A program made the position numbers and the translations under genes. The notes beneath the pieces are model-generated. The model had not been told where the DNA came from, ran no database searches, and was given only the letters and a program-made list of their open reading frames with translations. From Streptomyces sp. V4I2 (lineage in GTDB: Bacteria; Actinomycetota; Actinomycetes; Streptomycetales; Streptomycetaceae), in contig NZ_JAUSZM010000003.1 in assembly GCF_030817655.1 (NCBI RefSeq), forward strand, positions 10,168,001 through 10,232,000: DNA of 64,000 bases. The letters run 5' to 3'. Positions 9,101 through 17,283 of the stretch are shown one piece after another (position 1 is the first letter of the stretch; the number at the start of each line of letters is the position of its first letter).

Positions 9101-9799
9101 ATGGCCGTGGGTTTTACACTGGTGTTCGTGGACATCCCGAACGAAGTACGCGACGCCGACCTCTCCGCCATCGCTGCTCTGGATGAGCCGACGCGCAGGC
9201 GCCTGTACGACCACGTGGTGCGCCAGTCGGGGCCCGTCGGCCGAGACGAGGCAGCCGCCGCCCTGGGCCTGGCGCGGCAGACTGCGGCGTTCCACCTCGA
9301 CCGGCTCGCCGATGAGTCCCTGCTGGACGTGGTCTACGAACGACGCAGCGGCCGTACCGGGCCGGGGGCGGGCAGGCCGGCAAAGCTGTATCGGCGCTCG
9401 TCGAAGCAGATCGCGGTCAGTCTGCCCGACCGCCGGTACGAACTGGCCGGGCGGCTCCTCGCACAGGCCGTGGAGGAATCCGGCGCAACCGGTGAACCGG
9501 TGACGGAGGTTCTGCACCGCAAGGCAGAAGAACTCGGCACACACCTGGGTGGGCAGAACAGCGCACGCCTCTTCGACCTGCTGGAGCGGTACGGGTTCGA
9601 GCCACGGCACGAGGAAGGCACCGTTGTGCTGGCCAACTGCCCCTTCCACGCCCTGGCCCGTGAGCACACGCAGACCGTGTGCGGTATGAACCTGCACCTG
9701 CTGCGCGGGGTTCTTCACGGGCTGGGCGAGTCCGGATACACGGCCTGCCTGGTGCCGAGCCCAGGCCGGTGCTGTGTCCGGCTGGAGCCCGTCACCTGA
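9101..9799 (+). CDS. Winged-helix regulator with C-terminal cysteine cluster (SufR-like)
   Basis: 232 residues from ATG 9101; a GTG at 9128 is a possible shorter start. Residues about 20-85 form a winged helix (LDEPTRRRLYDHVV, then AAAALGLARQTAAFHLDRLA as the recognition region). The C-terminal half carries spaced cysteines: NCPFHALAREHTQTVCGM and, near the end, a pair in GRCCVRL. This arrangement resembles the iron-sulfur-binding half of SufR-type regulators, so it may sense redox state or iron-sulfur supply; that is inference. It is transcribed divergently from the DoxX-like gene. ATTGAC at 9053-9058 and GTCAAT at 9096-9101 form a widely spaced inverted pair that could be its operator. Confidence 0.78.
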   Translation: MAVGFTLVFVDIPNEVRDADLSAIAALDEPTRRRLYDHVVRQSGPVGRDEAAAALGLARQTAAFHLDRLADESLLDVVYERRSGRTGPGAGRPAKLYRRSSKQIAVSLPDRRYELAGRLLAQAVEESGATGEPVTEVLHRKAEELGTHLGGQNSARLFDLLERYGFEPRHEEGTVVLANCPFHALAREHTQTVCGMNLHLLRGVLHGLGESGYTACLVPSPGRCCVRLEPVT

Positions 9800-10199
9800 T
9801 CACCTCGGGCGCCCTCACTGCATCCCGTGCGCACTGGCGCCGGCCCGGCCAGTCCGTCCGCCGTCCGCTGGCCGCTGTCCGCGCGGAGCACGGTCCGGCC
9901 TGGCAAGACCGTGTGCCTCGCGGGCGATCCCGGTCAGGGACTGTCCGATCTTGGCGTGGAATTTCCTGGGCCAATGAGGCGGCGTTCGGACTCTGCGCGG
10001 TCAGGCACGGGCGGCGCTGGTGGCGCGTTCGGCTTCCATCCTGGTCCTGGTCTTCTCACACCGCCACCGCTGACATGTCCGGCCCCGCGCCCCCTTGTGG
10101 GCAACCTGCTCTACCAGCTCGCGGTCGGCGGCATGCTCGGCGTATGGTCCCTGGCGCGCGCCGGGAGACCGAGACGGTCGGCGCCGTGGCAGTGCTGGC
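9800..10199. other. Spacer, nothing recognised
   Basis: About 400 bases between the regulator at 9101 and the remnant at 10200. Open frames here have shadow-type composition and no motif. It contains the second copy of a 23-base repeat (10151-10173, also 8354-8376). Confidence 0.4.
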
Positions 10200-10411
10200 G
10201 ATCCCCGGCTCACGTACGTCAGGCGGTAGACGCCGGTGCCCTCGGCGAACGCGGCAATCGCCTGCAAGTTGGCCGCCTCGACCGACCCCAGTCTCGCTGA
10301 TCGCGTCCTGAGTGCCGATGTAACTGCCGTGTTCGTCGCGGTCTGTCGGGTCGTACTTGGTGAGCGGTGAGCCGGTGAACGAAGGCGGCGCATTGCTCCC
10401 GTGGTCGTTGA
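10200..10411 (-). pseudogene. Frameshifted remnant of a conserved hypothetical gene
   Basis: Directly after the histidine-kinase stop the minus strand reads PPSFTGSPLTKYDPTDRDEH and GSYIGTQDAISETG. A frameshift near 10297 follows, and then VEAANLQAIAAFAEGTGVYR, after which it decays. The two blocks look like one former protein of unknown function of a kind I have seen in Streptomyces but cannot name. The true start is not clear, since the frame overlaps the end of the kinase. Confidence 0.45.
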
Positions 10412-11539
10412 CTACCTGTCGGTATGAGCGGATACCGCGGGGAGTTCCACGGTGATGCGGATCCCACCGGCAGGGCGCGGGGTGAGGGTGAGTGTTCCGT
10501 CGTGTGCGTGCGTGATGGTTCTGACGATGGTCAGGCCGAGGCCGACGCCTGCCTGGTCGGTGTGGATGCGTTCGGTGCCGCGCTGGAACGGTTCGGTGAG
10601 GGGCGAGACCTGCTGTGGGGTGAGCTGCCCGCCGGTGTTTTCGACAGTGAGCACCGCGGTCTTGGACTGGACGCCGGTGTGGACCCACACGGTGCCCTGT
10701 TCAGGCAGGTTGTGGACGATCGCGTTGTGTACGAGGTTCGTGGTCAGCTGCAGCAGGAGCGCCGGCGATCCGATCGTGGGGGTGATGTCGCCGCTGGTCT
10801 CGATGGTGACGCCATGTTTTTCCGCGAGGGGGAGGAGTGTTTCGGTGGCTTCTTCCGCCAGGAGGGACAGGTCGACGTGGTCGCGGGTGAAGGACCGTTG
10901 GTCGGCGCGGCTGAGCAGGAGCAGCGTCTCGGTGAGGGCGATCGCCCGGGTGTTGACGGCGTGCAGGCGGTCGATGAGTTCGCCGGTGTCGCGGTTCGGA
11001 TCGGTGCGGGCCACATCGAGAAGGGCCTTCGAGATCGCCAACGGGGTGCGCAGCTCATGAGAGGCGTTGGCCGCGAATCGCTGCTGTTCGGCGACATGTG
11101 CTTCAAGCCGTACCAGCATCGTGTCGAAGGCGTCAGCGAGTTCCCGGAACTCGTCCTTGCGGCCCGGCAGCCGGATCCGGTGGGAGAGCGATCCGTTCGT
11201 GGCCAGACGGGTGGCCTCGGTGATGCGGGTCAGCGGGGCGAGCATGCGGCCGGCGAGGACCCACCCTCCCACGAGGCCGAACACCAGCAGGAACGCCAGT
11301 ACTGCGGCTGCCCTCGGAGCGAAAACGTCCAGGAGGGCGGAGCGGACGGGAAAAACACCATTCCCGGGCAGGTCATCGGGGTTGATGAGCATCGCACGGT
11401 CGGGGACATAACGCAGGAGGAACAACCACACCGCGGCGAGCAGCAAGGCACCGGCAACCATGAGGAACCCGGCGTAGCTGAGGGTGAGTTTGAGGCGGAC
11501 ACTCAAACCAGGGGCTCTATCCACGGTCTTCTCCCTCAC
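10412..11539 (-). CDS. Sensor histidine kinase
   Basis: 375 residues from a GTG at 11539, which overlaps the end of the response-regulator gene by 23 bases and marks translational coupling. Two membrane helices (about 15-38 and 78-100) bracket a short extracytoplasmic loop of about 40 residues. A HAMP linker follows, then the H-box ASHELRTPLAIS with the phospho-accepting His. The HATPase domain contains the N-box (LTTNLVHNAIVHN) and G-box (GVGLGLTIV). A short sensor loop is typical of kinases that sense within the membrane or bind cell-envelope ligands. The partner regulator is encoded just upstream and a VanY-like peptidase is divergent, so the signal may be cell-wall damage or a glycopeptide; that is inference. 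Confidence 0.93.
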   Translation of the reverse strand: MREKTVDRAPGLSVRLKLTLSYAGFLMVAGALLLAAVWLFLLRYVPDRAMLINPDDLPGNGVFPVRSALLDVFAPRAAAVLAFLLVFGLVGGWVLAGRMLAPLTRITEATRLATNGSLSHRIRLPGRKDEFRELADAFDTMLVRLEAHVAEQQRFAANASHELRTPLAISKALLDVARTDPNRDTGELIDRLHAVNTRAIALTETLLLLSRADQRSFTRDHVDLSLLAEEATETLLPLAEKHGVTIETSGDITPTIGSPALLLQLTTNLVHNAIVHNLPEQGTVWVHTGVQSKTAVLTVENTGGQLTPQQVSPLTEPFQRGTERIHTDQAGVGLGLTIVRTITHAHDGTLTLTPRPAGGIRITVELPAVSAHTDR

Positions 11540-12212
11540 GTCCGGTGCCGGGCGCTGTGTCGATGCGGTAGCCGACACCGGCCACGGTGGCGATGATCCA
11601 GGGTTCGCCGAGACGCTTGCGCAGTGCCGAGACGGTGATGCGCACGGCGTTGGTGAACGGGTCGGCGTTCTCGTCCCACGCGCGTTCCAGGAGTTCTTCG
11701 GCGCTGACGACACCGCCTTCGGCGGCGACGAGGACTTCGAGCACGGCGAACTGTTTCCGGGTGAGCGCGACGTAGCGGTCGTCGCGGTAGACCTCTCTGC
11801 GGAACGGATCCAGCCGCAGGCCTGCGATCTCTCGCACGGGTGGTCTGTTGTGGGCGCGCCTGCGGTCGAGCGCCCTGAGCCGCATGACGAGCTCTCGAAG
11901 CTCGAACGGTTTGGTGAGGTAGTCGTCGGCACCGAGTTCGAACCCGGTGGCCTTGTCGTCGAGACGGTCGGCGGCGGTGAGCATGAGGATCGGCATGCCG
12001 CTGCCGGAGGCGACGATGCGTTGGGCGACCTCGTCACCTGAGGGCCCGGGAACGTCGCGGTCGAGGACGGCGATGTCGTAGGCGTTGATGCTCAGCAGTT
12101 CCAGAGCGGTGCCGCCGTCACCTGCGATGTCGGCGGCGATCGCTTCCAGGCGTAGACCATCGCGGATGGCTTCTGCCAGATAGAGCTCGTCCTCGACGAT
12201 CAACACACGCAT
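11517..12212 (-). CDS. OmpR-family response regulator
   Basis: 231 residues starting at MRVLIVEDE (ATG 12212); the open frame extends 22 codons further but has no ribosome site there and lacks family sequence. The receiver domain has the acidic pocket (VEDE), the phosphorylation Asp at residue 51 (AVLDRDVPG) and the switch Lys in DDYLTKPFE. The C-terminal winged helix includes NADPFTNAVRITVSALRKRL. It is the first gene of the regulator-kinase operon. Two direct CATATCG repeats lie 24-41 bases upstream of its ATG, between it and vanY-like, and probably mediate autoregulation and control of the divergent gene. Confidence 0.93.
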   Translation of the reverse strand: MRVLIVEDELYLAEAIRDGLRLEAIAADIAGDGGTALELLSINAYDIAVLDRDVPGPSGDEVAQRIVASGSGMPILMLTAADRLDDKATGFELGADDYLTKPFELRELVMRLRALDRRRAHNRPPVREIAGLRLDPFRREVYRDDRYVALTRKQFAVLEVLVAAEGGVVSAEELLERAWDENADPFTNAVRITVSALRKRLGEPWIIATVAGVGYRIDTAPGTGREGEDRG

Positions 12213-12235
12213 GTCATCAAGGCTACGAGTCGGCG

Positions 12236-12253
12236 CATATCGTCGACATATCG
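12236..12253. promoter_or_regulatory. Direct repeat, predicted response-regulator binding site
   Basis: CATATCG at 12236-12242 and again at 12247-12253 are spaced 11 bases centre to centre, the spacing used by OmpR-type dimers. They lie in the 87-base gap between the divergent response regulator and the VanY-like gene, where one site could control both. Confidence 0.5.
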
Positions 12254-12299
12254 AAAACCGCATACGTGCCGGCAACACCGCGCTGCCTTGACTGGCGGT

Positions 12300-13037
12300 A
12301 TGAGTCGAACCCCACCCTCAGCACGAACAACGACCCGCCGGGTTCGCCGGCTGATGGTCGTCGGTCTGCTGGTCGTCTCAGCAGTGATCGCCGCAGTCCT
12401 CGGCTACCGGGCGCCGCAGTCCTCGTCTCCTTCTTCGTCTTCCCTGCCTTCTTTGTCCTTATTGCCTTCCTTGCCCTTCTTGCCCTTCTTGCCTTCCTTG
12501 CCGTCTTCGTCGCCTTCGAGTCCCTCGGCCGCAGCACCCTCGCATGCACCTCGGAGTGAACACCGTGGTGCGCTCGGTGCGTTCGGTGCGGCCGACGGTG
12601 TCGTTCCCGATGGCGTGACGGTCTTCGACGACGCGATTCCGGCTGTGGCCAACCTCGATCCAGGTCTGCTCAAGGCCCTCCGCCAGGCTGCGACGGCTGC
12701 CGCGGACGACGGAGTCGAGTTCTACGTCAACAGCGGCTGGCGTTCCCCGGAGTACCAGGAGGAGCTTCTTCGTGAGGCGGTCTTCAGGTACGGGTCGGAC
12801 GAGGAGGCCGCCCGATGGGTGGCCACCGCGACGACGTCTCCTCACGTGTCGGGGGACGCGGTCGACATAGGGAAATCCGATGCGACGGAGTGGCTGTCCG
12901 AGCACGGTGCCGAGTACGGGCTGTGCCAGATCTACGAGAACGAACCCTGGCACTACGAATTGCGCGCCGATGCGATCGACCGTCGTTGCCCGCGCATGTA
13001 TGCCGACCCCACCCAGGACCCGAGAATGCAGCAGTGA
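12300..13037 (+). CDS. VanY-like D-alanyl-D-alanine carboxypeptidase (peptidase M15)
   Basis: 245 residues from ATG 12300. A membrane anchor lies at about 20-38, then a low-complexity linker made almost only of Ser, Pro, Leu and Phe (about 42-75), and a zinc-dependent M15B domain. Zinc and catalytic motifs are visible: SPHVSGDAVDIG (His and Asp ligands, about 181-188) and NEPWHYELR (catalytic Glu, His ligand near 217), with YVNSGWRSPEYQ before them. The enzyme trims the terminal D-Ala from peptidoglycan stem pentapeptides outside the membrane, which can lower glycopeptide binding. The divergent two-component operon probably regulates it. No vanHAX genes are nearby, so it may serve wall remodelling rather than vancomycin resistance. 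Confidence 0.9.
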   Translation: MSRTPPSARTTTRRVRRLMVVGLLVVSAVIAAVLGYRAPQSSSPSSSSLPSLSLLPSLPFLPFLPSLPSSSPSSPSAAAPSHAPRSEHRGALGAFGAADGVVPDGVTVFDDAIPAVANLDPGLLKALRQAATAAADDGVEFYVNSGWRSPEYQEELLREAVFRYGSDEEAARWVATATTSPHVSGDAVDIGKSDATEWLSEHGAEYGLCQIYENEPWHYELRADAIDRRCPRMYADPTQDPRMQQ

Positions 13038-13060
13038 CCGGCAGTGAGCGAGGACAGACG

Positions 13061-14158
13061 ATGACGCAGGTGGACGCGGCGGACTCGGCGGGCACGACGG
13101 AGACCGGACGGGACGGCTCCGGCCGCTGGGGAGCCGGCTCCGGTGCCTGGCGCGCGGGCATCCGCCGGGCGATCCGCACCGGCTTCCGGTCGGGGCCCTG
13201 GAAGCGGGGCCCGGTGCTCGCGGCGCTGGCCCTACTGCTGGGCCTGCTCATGCTGCTGCACGCGAAGATCCCGAACCGGGTCGGGAACCTCGGCAGCCTC
13301 GTGGAGACCTTCCTGCCGTGGTTCGGCCTGTTCGTCCCGGTGCTCCTTGCCGGGGCACTGTTGCGCCGCTCCGCCTCCGCGGTGGCCGCGCTGCTGCTGC
13401 CGGTCATGGTGTGGCTGAACCTCTTCGGCGGGCTGCTCAGCGACAAGTCCCACCCGGGCAGCGACCTCACGGTGGCCAGCCACAACGTCGGTGCCGACAA
13501 CCCCGACCCGGCCGGCACCGCCCGCGACCTGGCCGCCTCCGGCGCGGACGTGCTGGCCCTGCAGGAGATGACCGAGCAGGCCCGGGGCACGTACGAGAAG
13601 GGCCTGGCGAAGGCGTACCCGTACCACACGGTGCAGGGCACGGTCGGGCTGTGGAGCAAGCTGCCGCTGTCGGACACCCAGCCGGTCGACATCAAACAGG
13701 ACGTCGGGCCGCTGGCGGACACCAAGCCGGCCGACGTCAAGATGGCAGACAACCGGGCGCTGCGCACCACGGTGGCCACGGACCAGGGTCCGCTGGCGGT
13801 GTATGTGGCCCACCTGGGGTCCGCACGGGTGACTCCCAGGACGGGCTTCTGGACGGACTCGCGGGACAGAAACGCGCAGGCGCTCGGCAAGGCAATCGCC
13901 GCCGAACAGAATGAGCGCGTGGTGCTGCTCGGCGACCTGAACGGCACCATGGACGACCGCGCGTTCGCCGACATCGCCTCGCAGCTGCGCTCTGCCCAGG
14001 ACGCGGCCGGGGACGGCTTCGGCTTCAGCTGGCCGGCCAAGTTCCCGGTGGTGCGGATCGACCAGATCCTGGTCCGCGGCGTGAAGCCGGAGAGCGCGTG
14101 GTCGCTGCCGGCCACGGGGAGTGACCACCTGCCGGTGGCGGCCGGAATCAGCTGGTGA
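13061..14158 (+). CDS. Membrane-anchored endonuclease/exonuclease/phosphatase-family hydrolase
   Basis: 365 residues from ATG 13061, with AGGAC upstream; an in-frame GTG at 13034 overlapping the vanY-like stop is an alternative. About 45 polar residues precede three membrane helices (about 45-130), so the catalytic domain faces out. The EEP fold is shown by VASHNVGADN, DVLALQEMT (metal-binding Glu), LLGDLNGTMDD (Asp/Asn pair) and the terminal GSDHLPV (Asp-His). Family members cleave phosphodiesters in DNA, phosphoinositides or lipids. Co-orientation and 23-base spacing suggest co-transcription with vanY-like, so an envelope substrate is plausible but unproven. Confidence 0.85.
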   Translation: MTQVDAADSAGTTETGRDGSGRWGAGSGAWRAGIRRAIRTGFRSGPWKRGPVLAALALLLGLLMLLHAKIPNRVGNLGSLVETFLPWFGLFVPVLLAGALLRRSASAVAALLLPVMVWLNLFGGLLSDKSHPGSDLTVASHNVGADNPDPAGTARDLAASGADVLALQEMTEQARGTYEKGLAKAYPYHTVQGTVGLWSKLPLSDTQPVDIKQDVGPLADTKPADVKMADNRALRTTVATDQGPLAVYVAHLGSARVTPRTGFWTDSRDRNAQALGKAIAAEQNERVVLLGDLNGTMDDRAFADIASQLRSAQDAAGDGFGFSWPAKFPVVRIDQILVRGVKPESAWSLPATGSDHLPVAAGISW

Positions 14159-14436
14159 ACCCCGTCAGTCGGGCCTCGGGCATGGCGGGTATGTGTGGGG
14201 GACCGGCGGCCGGTTGATGTGGTGGTGGGTGACCTGGACGCGGGCACCGGCCTGGCGCATGCGGTAGCCGACGGCGGGTGCGCGGTGCCTCCTCAGTGAT
14301 CGCGCAGGACCGCGGCGGAGTGGGCGGGTCATCGATGCGGGTGTGCGACGGTGCGCTCCCCTGTCGCCTCTCGCGACGGCGGTGAGGGCGCCGTCGCGGA
14401 AAATGCGGTGGCGACGCCGGGGCGCAGGTTGCGATC

Positions 14437-15126
14437 ATGGGCACAAGCAGTCTGCGACGTGTGAGGAAGCCGACCGTGATGCCAGCTGTTCCTGCCGATC
14501 CGACCGTGGTGCACCCGATGCCCGACCAACCTCGGGTCGTCCTGCTCAAACCACTGGTCACATCGCCGCTGATCGAGGTGGGAGACTTCTCCTACTACGA
14601 CGATCCGGACGACCCGACCGCGTTCGAGACCCGCAACGTGCTGTACCACTACGGGCCGGAGAAGCTGGTCATCGGCAAATTCTGCGCGCTGGGCGAGGGC
14701 GTGCGCTTCATCATGAACGGTGCCAACCACCGTATGGATGGTCCCTCGACGTTCCCCTTCCCGATCATGGGCGGCTCCTGGGCTGACCATTTCGACCTGA
14801 TCACAGCCCTGCCCGGCCGCGGTGACACCGTGGTCGGCAACGACGTCTGGTTCGGATACCGGGCCATGGTGATGCCCGGCGTCCGCATCGGCCACGGAGC
14901 GGTCATCGCCTCCGGCTCCGTCGTTGTCGACGACGTCCCCGACTACGGCATCGTCGGCGGCAACCCCGCCAGACTCATCCGCAGTCGCTTCGGCGACGAA
15001 GACATCGCCCGCCTTCTGGCGGTCGCCTGGTGGGACTGGCCGGCCCCATACATCACCGAGCACATCCGCACGATCATGTCCGGCAGTATCGAGGATCTGG
15101 AAGCCGCGGCCCCGGAGTCGCAGTAG
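14437..15126 (+). CDS. CatB/Vat-type xenobiotic O-acetyltransferase
   Basis: 229 residues from ATG 14437; MPAVPADP at 14479 is a possible later start. It has the left-handed beta-helix hexapeptide pattern (VIGKFCALGEGVRFIM, then VVGNDVWFGYRAMVMPGVRI and GHGAVIASGSVV) and the active-site NGANHRMDG with the catalytic His near residue 95, followed by the family's helix ending AWWDW. Relatives transfer acetyl from acetyl-CoA to chloramphenicol, streptogramin A or sugars. The native substrate cannot be told from sequence. It stands alone between an EEP-family gene and transposase remnants. Confidence 0.9.
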   Translation: MGTSSLRRVRKPTVMPAVPADPTVVHPMPDQPRVVLLKPLVTSPLIEVGDFSYYDDPDDPTAFETRNVLYHYGPEKLVIGKFCALGEGVRFIMNGANHRMDGPSTFPFPIMGGSWADHFDLITALPGRGDTVVGNDVWFGYRAMVMPGVRIGHGAVIASGSVVVDDVPDYGIVGGNPARLIRSRFGDEDIARLLAVAWWDWPAPYITEHIRTIMSGSIEDLEAAAPESQ

Positions 15127-15159
15127 ACCGGCCCCGCCTCAGCGCCGTCGAGCCTCGTG

Positions 15160-15430
15160 AACATCGCCTGACAGAGAGGATCATGGCGCCGTTGAGGACG
15201 GTAGTCGTGCGTGCGCCGCTCGGGCATGCCCGGCATTGCGGATCTCGGGTGGGCGCAGGCTGCGCAGGCAGCGGCAGTATCCGAGAAAACCCCGTCTGCT
15301 TCTTCTTCGACTTGATGTGGCTGTAGAGCTTGTCCTTGGCCAGGTCGTGGTGGCGAACAGGCGCCGGACCCCGTGCGGCCGGGTGTAGGTCGCTCGGTGG
15401 CGGGGCCGGGGCTCGCGGTCGGAGGCCATG
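15160..15430 (-). pseudogene. IS630-family transposase remnant (middle part)
   Basis: The minus strand reads RATYTRPHGVRRLFA, then after a frameshift DLAKDKLYSHIKSKK, then FLGYCRCLRSLRPPEIR. These match consecutive motifs of the IS630 DDE transposase just before its second catalytic Asp. Both ends are missing. Another piece of the same family lies at 34780-35062 on the plus strand. Confidence 0.65.
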
Positions 15431-16255
15431 CGCTTCCTACCGAGCGCGCCCCACTGTCGGCTGGGGCGGGGCGGGGCAGGGATGGAGATGCGCCAGGTCG
15501 AACGTTGGTTGATGCGGACGCCCGGCCTGTCTCCCTGGCCGCCAACGACATCCGCAACAACGGTCCCCAGCTCTGGACGAGACCGCGGTGTGGTTCTGTC
15601 CGAAGGGCTGACGAGCTACGCATGCGCTCGCCTCCCAGAACGGTGAAGCCACCCGTCACGCCTGCTGCTACGTCAGCTTGTTTCCATGGCACGGCGGCCA
15701 AGGCCGTGGACAAGCCCGTCTCTCCACAGGCCACCCCGTCTCTAGGGCCCTCGGACCAGGATTCGGTGTGGTGCGCCGAGTACCGCTTCTTCAGCATCAG
15801 CGGCTCCTCCAAGCCGCATTCTCACGCGGCCGACGCCTGGGCCGGCCTCGGGTCCTCGTCGACGCATCCCTGCGCCACGCGATAGATCGCTTCTTCGGAT
15901 GCCTCCACCACTTTCACTGGCGCAGACCGGGCAGAAGTTCGATCCCGGCAAGGCATTTCCCGCCGCGTCGACGGCGCCAGTGACCCTCGCGGCTTGATTG
16001 GTGGTGGCCGAGTTTCCGTGGCGGCTACGCCCTGCGTGTCGTCGGCCCTTACCTCGTTGAGTGAATTTCAGCCCTCCATGACCAGCGCTGCTGAGCGCCT
16101 GTGCGCTTGATCGGCGGAACGGCTCGGGTGGGTCGGGGACCGGACGTCGCTGACCGACGAGCCGGAAAACCTGAACTAGTGGGCATACGCCGGGTGTTCG
16201 GACGTAGGTTGTGCCGTGAATGATCCACGCCTCGGTTGAAGGACGGACGCGAGCT
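15431..16255. other. Long spacer, nothing recognised
   Basis: About 800 bases with only shadow-like open frames. The minus strand at 15500-15810 has the longest readable stretch (MLKKRYSAHHTESWSEGPRD and onward) but no ribosome site and no family I know. The last 50 bases carry the ribosome site of the methyltransferase at 16256. Confidence 0.4.
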
Positions 16256-17071
16256 ATGACCGACCCTGTGACGACGCCCGAACCAGCGAAGCATCAGAAG
16301 ATCGACACGTCGGTTCCGCACTCCGCCCGTATCTGGAACTACTGGCTCGGCGGTAAGGACAACTATCCCGTCGACGAGGAGGCCGGTGACGCGTACACGG
16401 CAGTCTTCCCCGGCATCGTCACCATCGCCCGCTGCAGCCGTGCCTTCCTGCGCCGCAACATCACGTATCTCGTGTCCGAGGCGGGCATCCGGCAATTCCT
16501 GGACATCGGCACCGGCCTTCCGACCGCTCAGAACACCCACGAGGTCGCTCAGGGGCTCGCCCCCGAGACGCGGATCGTCTACGTCGACAACGATCCGATG
16601 GTCCTCGCCCACGCCCGCACCCTGCTGTACTCCAGCCACGAGGGCGCGACCGCCTACATCGACGCCAACGTGACGGACCCGGACCGCATCATCGCGGCCG
16701 CCGCCGAGGCACTGGACTTCGGCCGCCCCACCGCGCTGATCCTCAGCAACATCCTGGGCCACGTCGCCGACTACGATCAGGCCCGCTCCATTGTCACCCG
16801 GCTGATGGACGCCCTGCCCTCGGGCAGTTACCTCTCCATCAACGACGGGTCACGCGGCATCGACCCCGTCTTCGAGCAGGCCCAGGACGCCTACAACAAC
16901 AGCGGCGCCGTCCCGTACATCCTGCGCACCGTCGACGAGATCACCACGTACTTCGACGGCTTGGAACTCCTCGAACCCGGCGTCGTCTCGGTAACGCAGT
17001 GGCGCCCGGAGCCCGGTTCGCCCACCCCGGAGGTCATCGCCGAGCACGGCGGACTCGCCCGGAAGGCGTAA
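16256..17071 (+). CDS. S-adenosylmethionine-dependent methyltransferase (DUF574-type)
   Basis: 271 residues from ATG 16256, with GAAGGACGG about 10 bases upstream. The start HSARIWNYWLGGKDNYPVDE is the hallmark of this actinomycete family, followed by the SAM-binding loop QFLDIGTGLPT, the acidic VYVDNDPMVLAHA strand and a VTQWRPE ending. Streptomyces genomes carry many paralogues, whose methyl acceptors are mostly unknown. It stands alone, with transposase debris upstream and a convergent hydrolase gene downstream. Confidence 0.92.
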   Translation: MTDPVTTPEPAKHQKIDTSVPHSARIWNYWLGGKDNYPVDEEAGDAYTAVFPGIVTIARCSRAFLRRNITYLVSEAGIRQFLDIGTGLPTAQNTHEVAQGLAPETRIVYVDNDPMVLAHARTLLYSSHEGATAYIDANVTDPDRIIAAAAEALDFGRPTALILSNILGHVADYDQARSIVTRLMDALPSGSYLSINDGSRGIDPVFEQAQDAYNNSGAVPYILRTVDEITTYFDGLELLEPGVVSVTQWRPEPGSPTPEVIAEHGGLARKA

Positions 17072-17283
17072 TGGACACCGGGAGTGGAGCCGTTGCCGTA
17101 CGGCAGCCACTCAGGTCGATGGAGACCACGGCCGCGGCCTTGTAGATCCGCTGATCAGGGACGTCGGTGGACTGTTCCGTGGAGCCGGTCATCCGCGGGC
17201 GCCGATCGCGGGCGCACGGCCGGGTCGTGCCTCCGACGCCCGCTGCCGCGCGGATGCCATACCCGCGCGGCATGCGCCGCCCT

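Noticed and set aside
10412..14158. Vancomycin-resistance cluster
   Set aside because: The VanY-like enzyme and a two-component system are present but vanH, vanA-type ligase and vanX are not, so full glycopeptide resistance is not supported.
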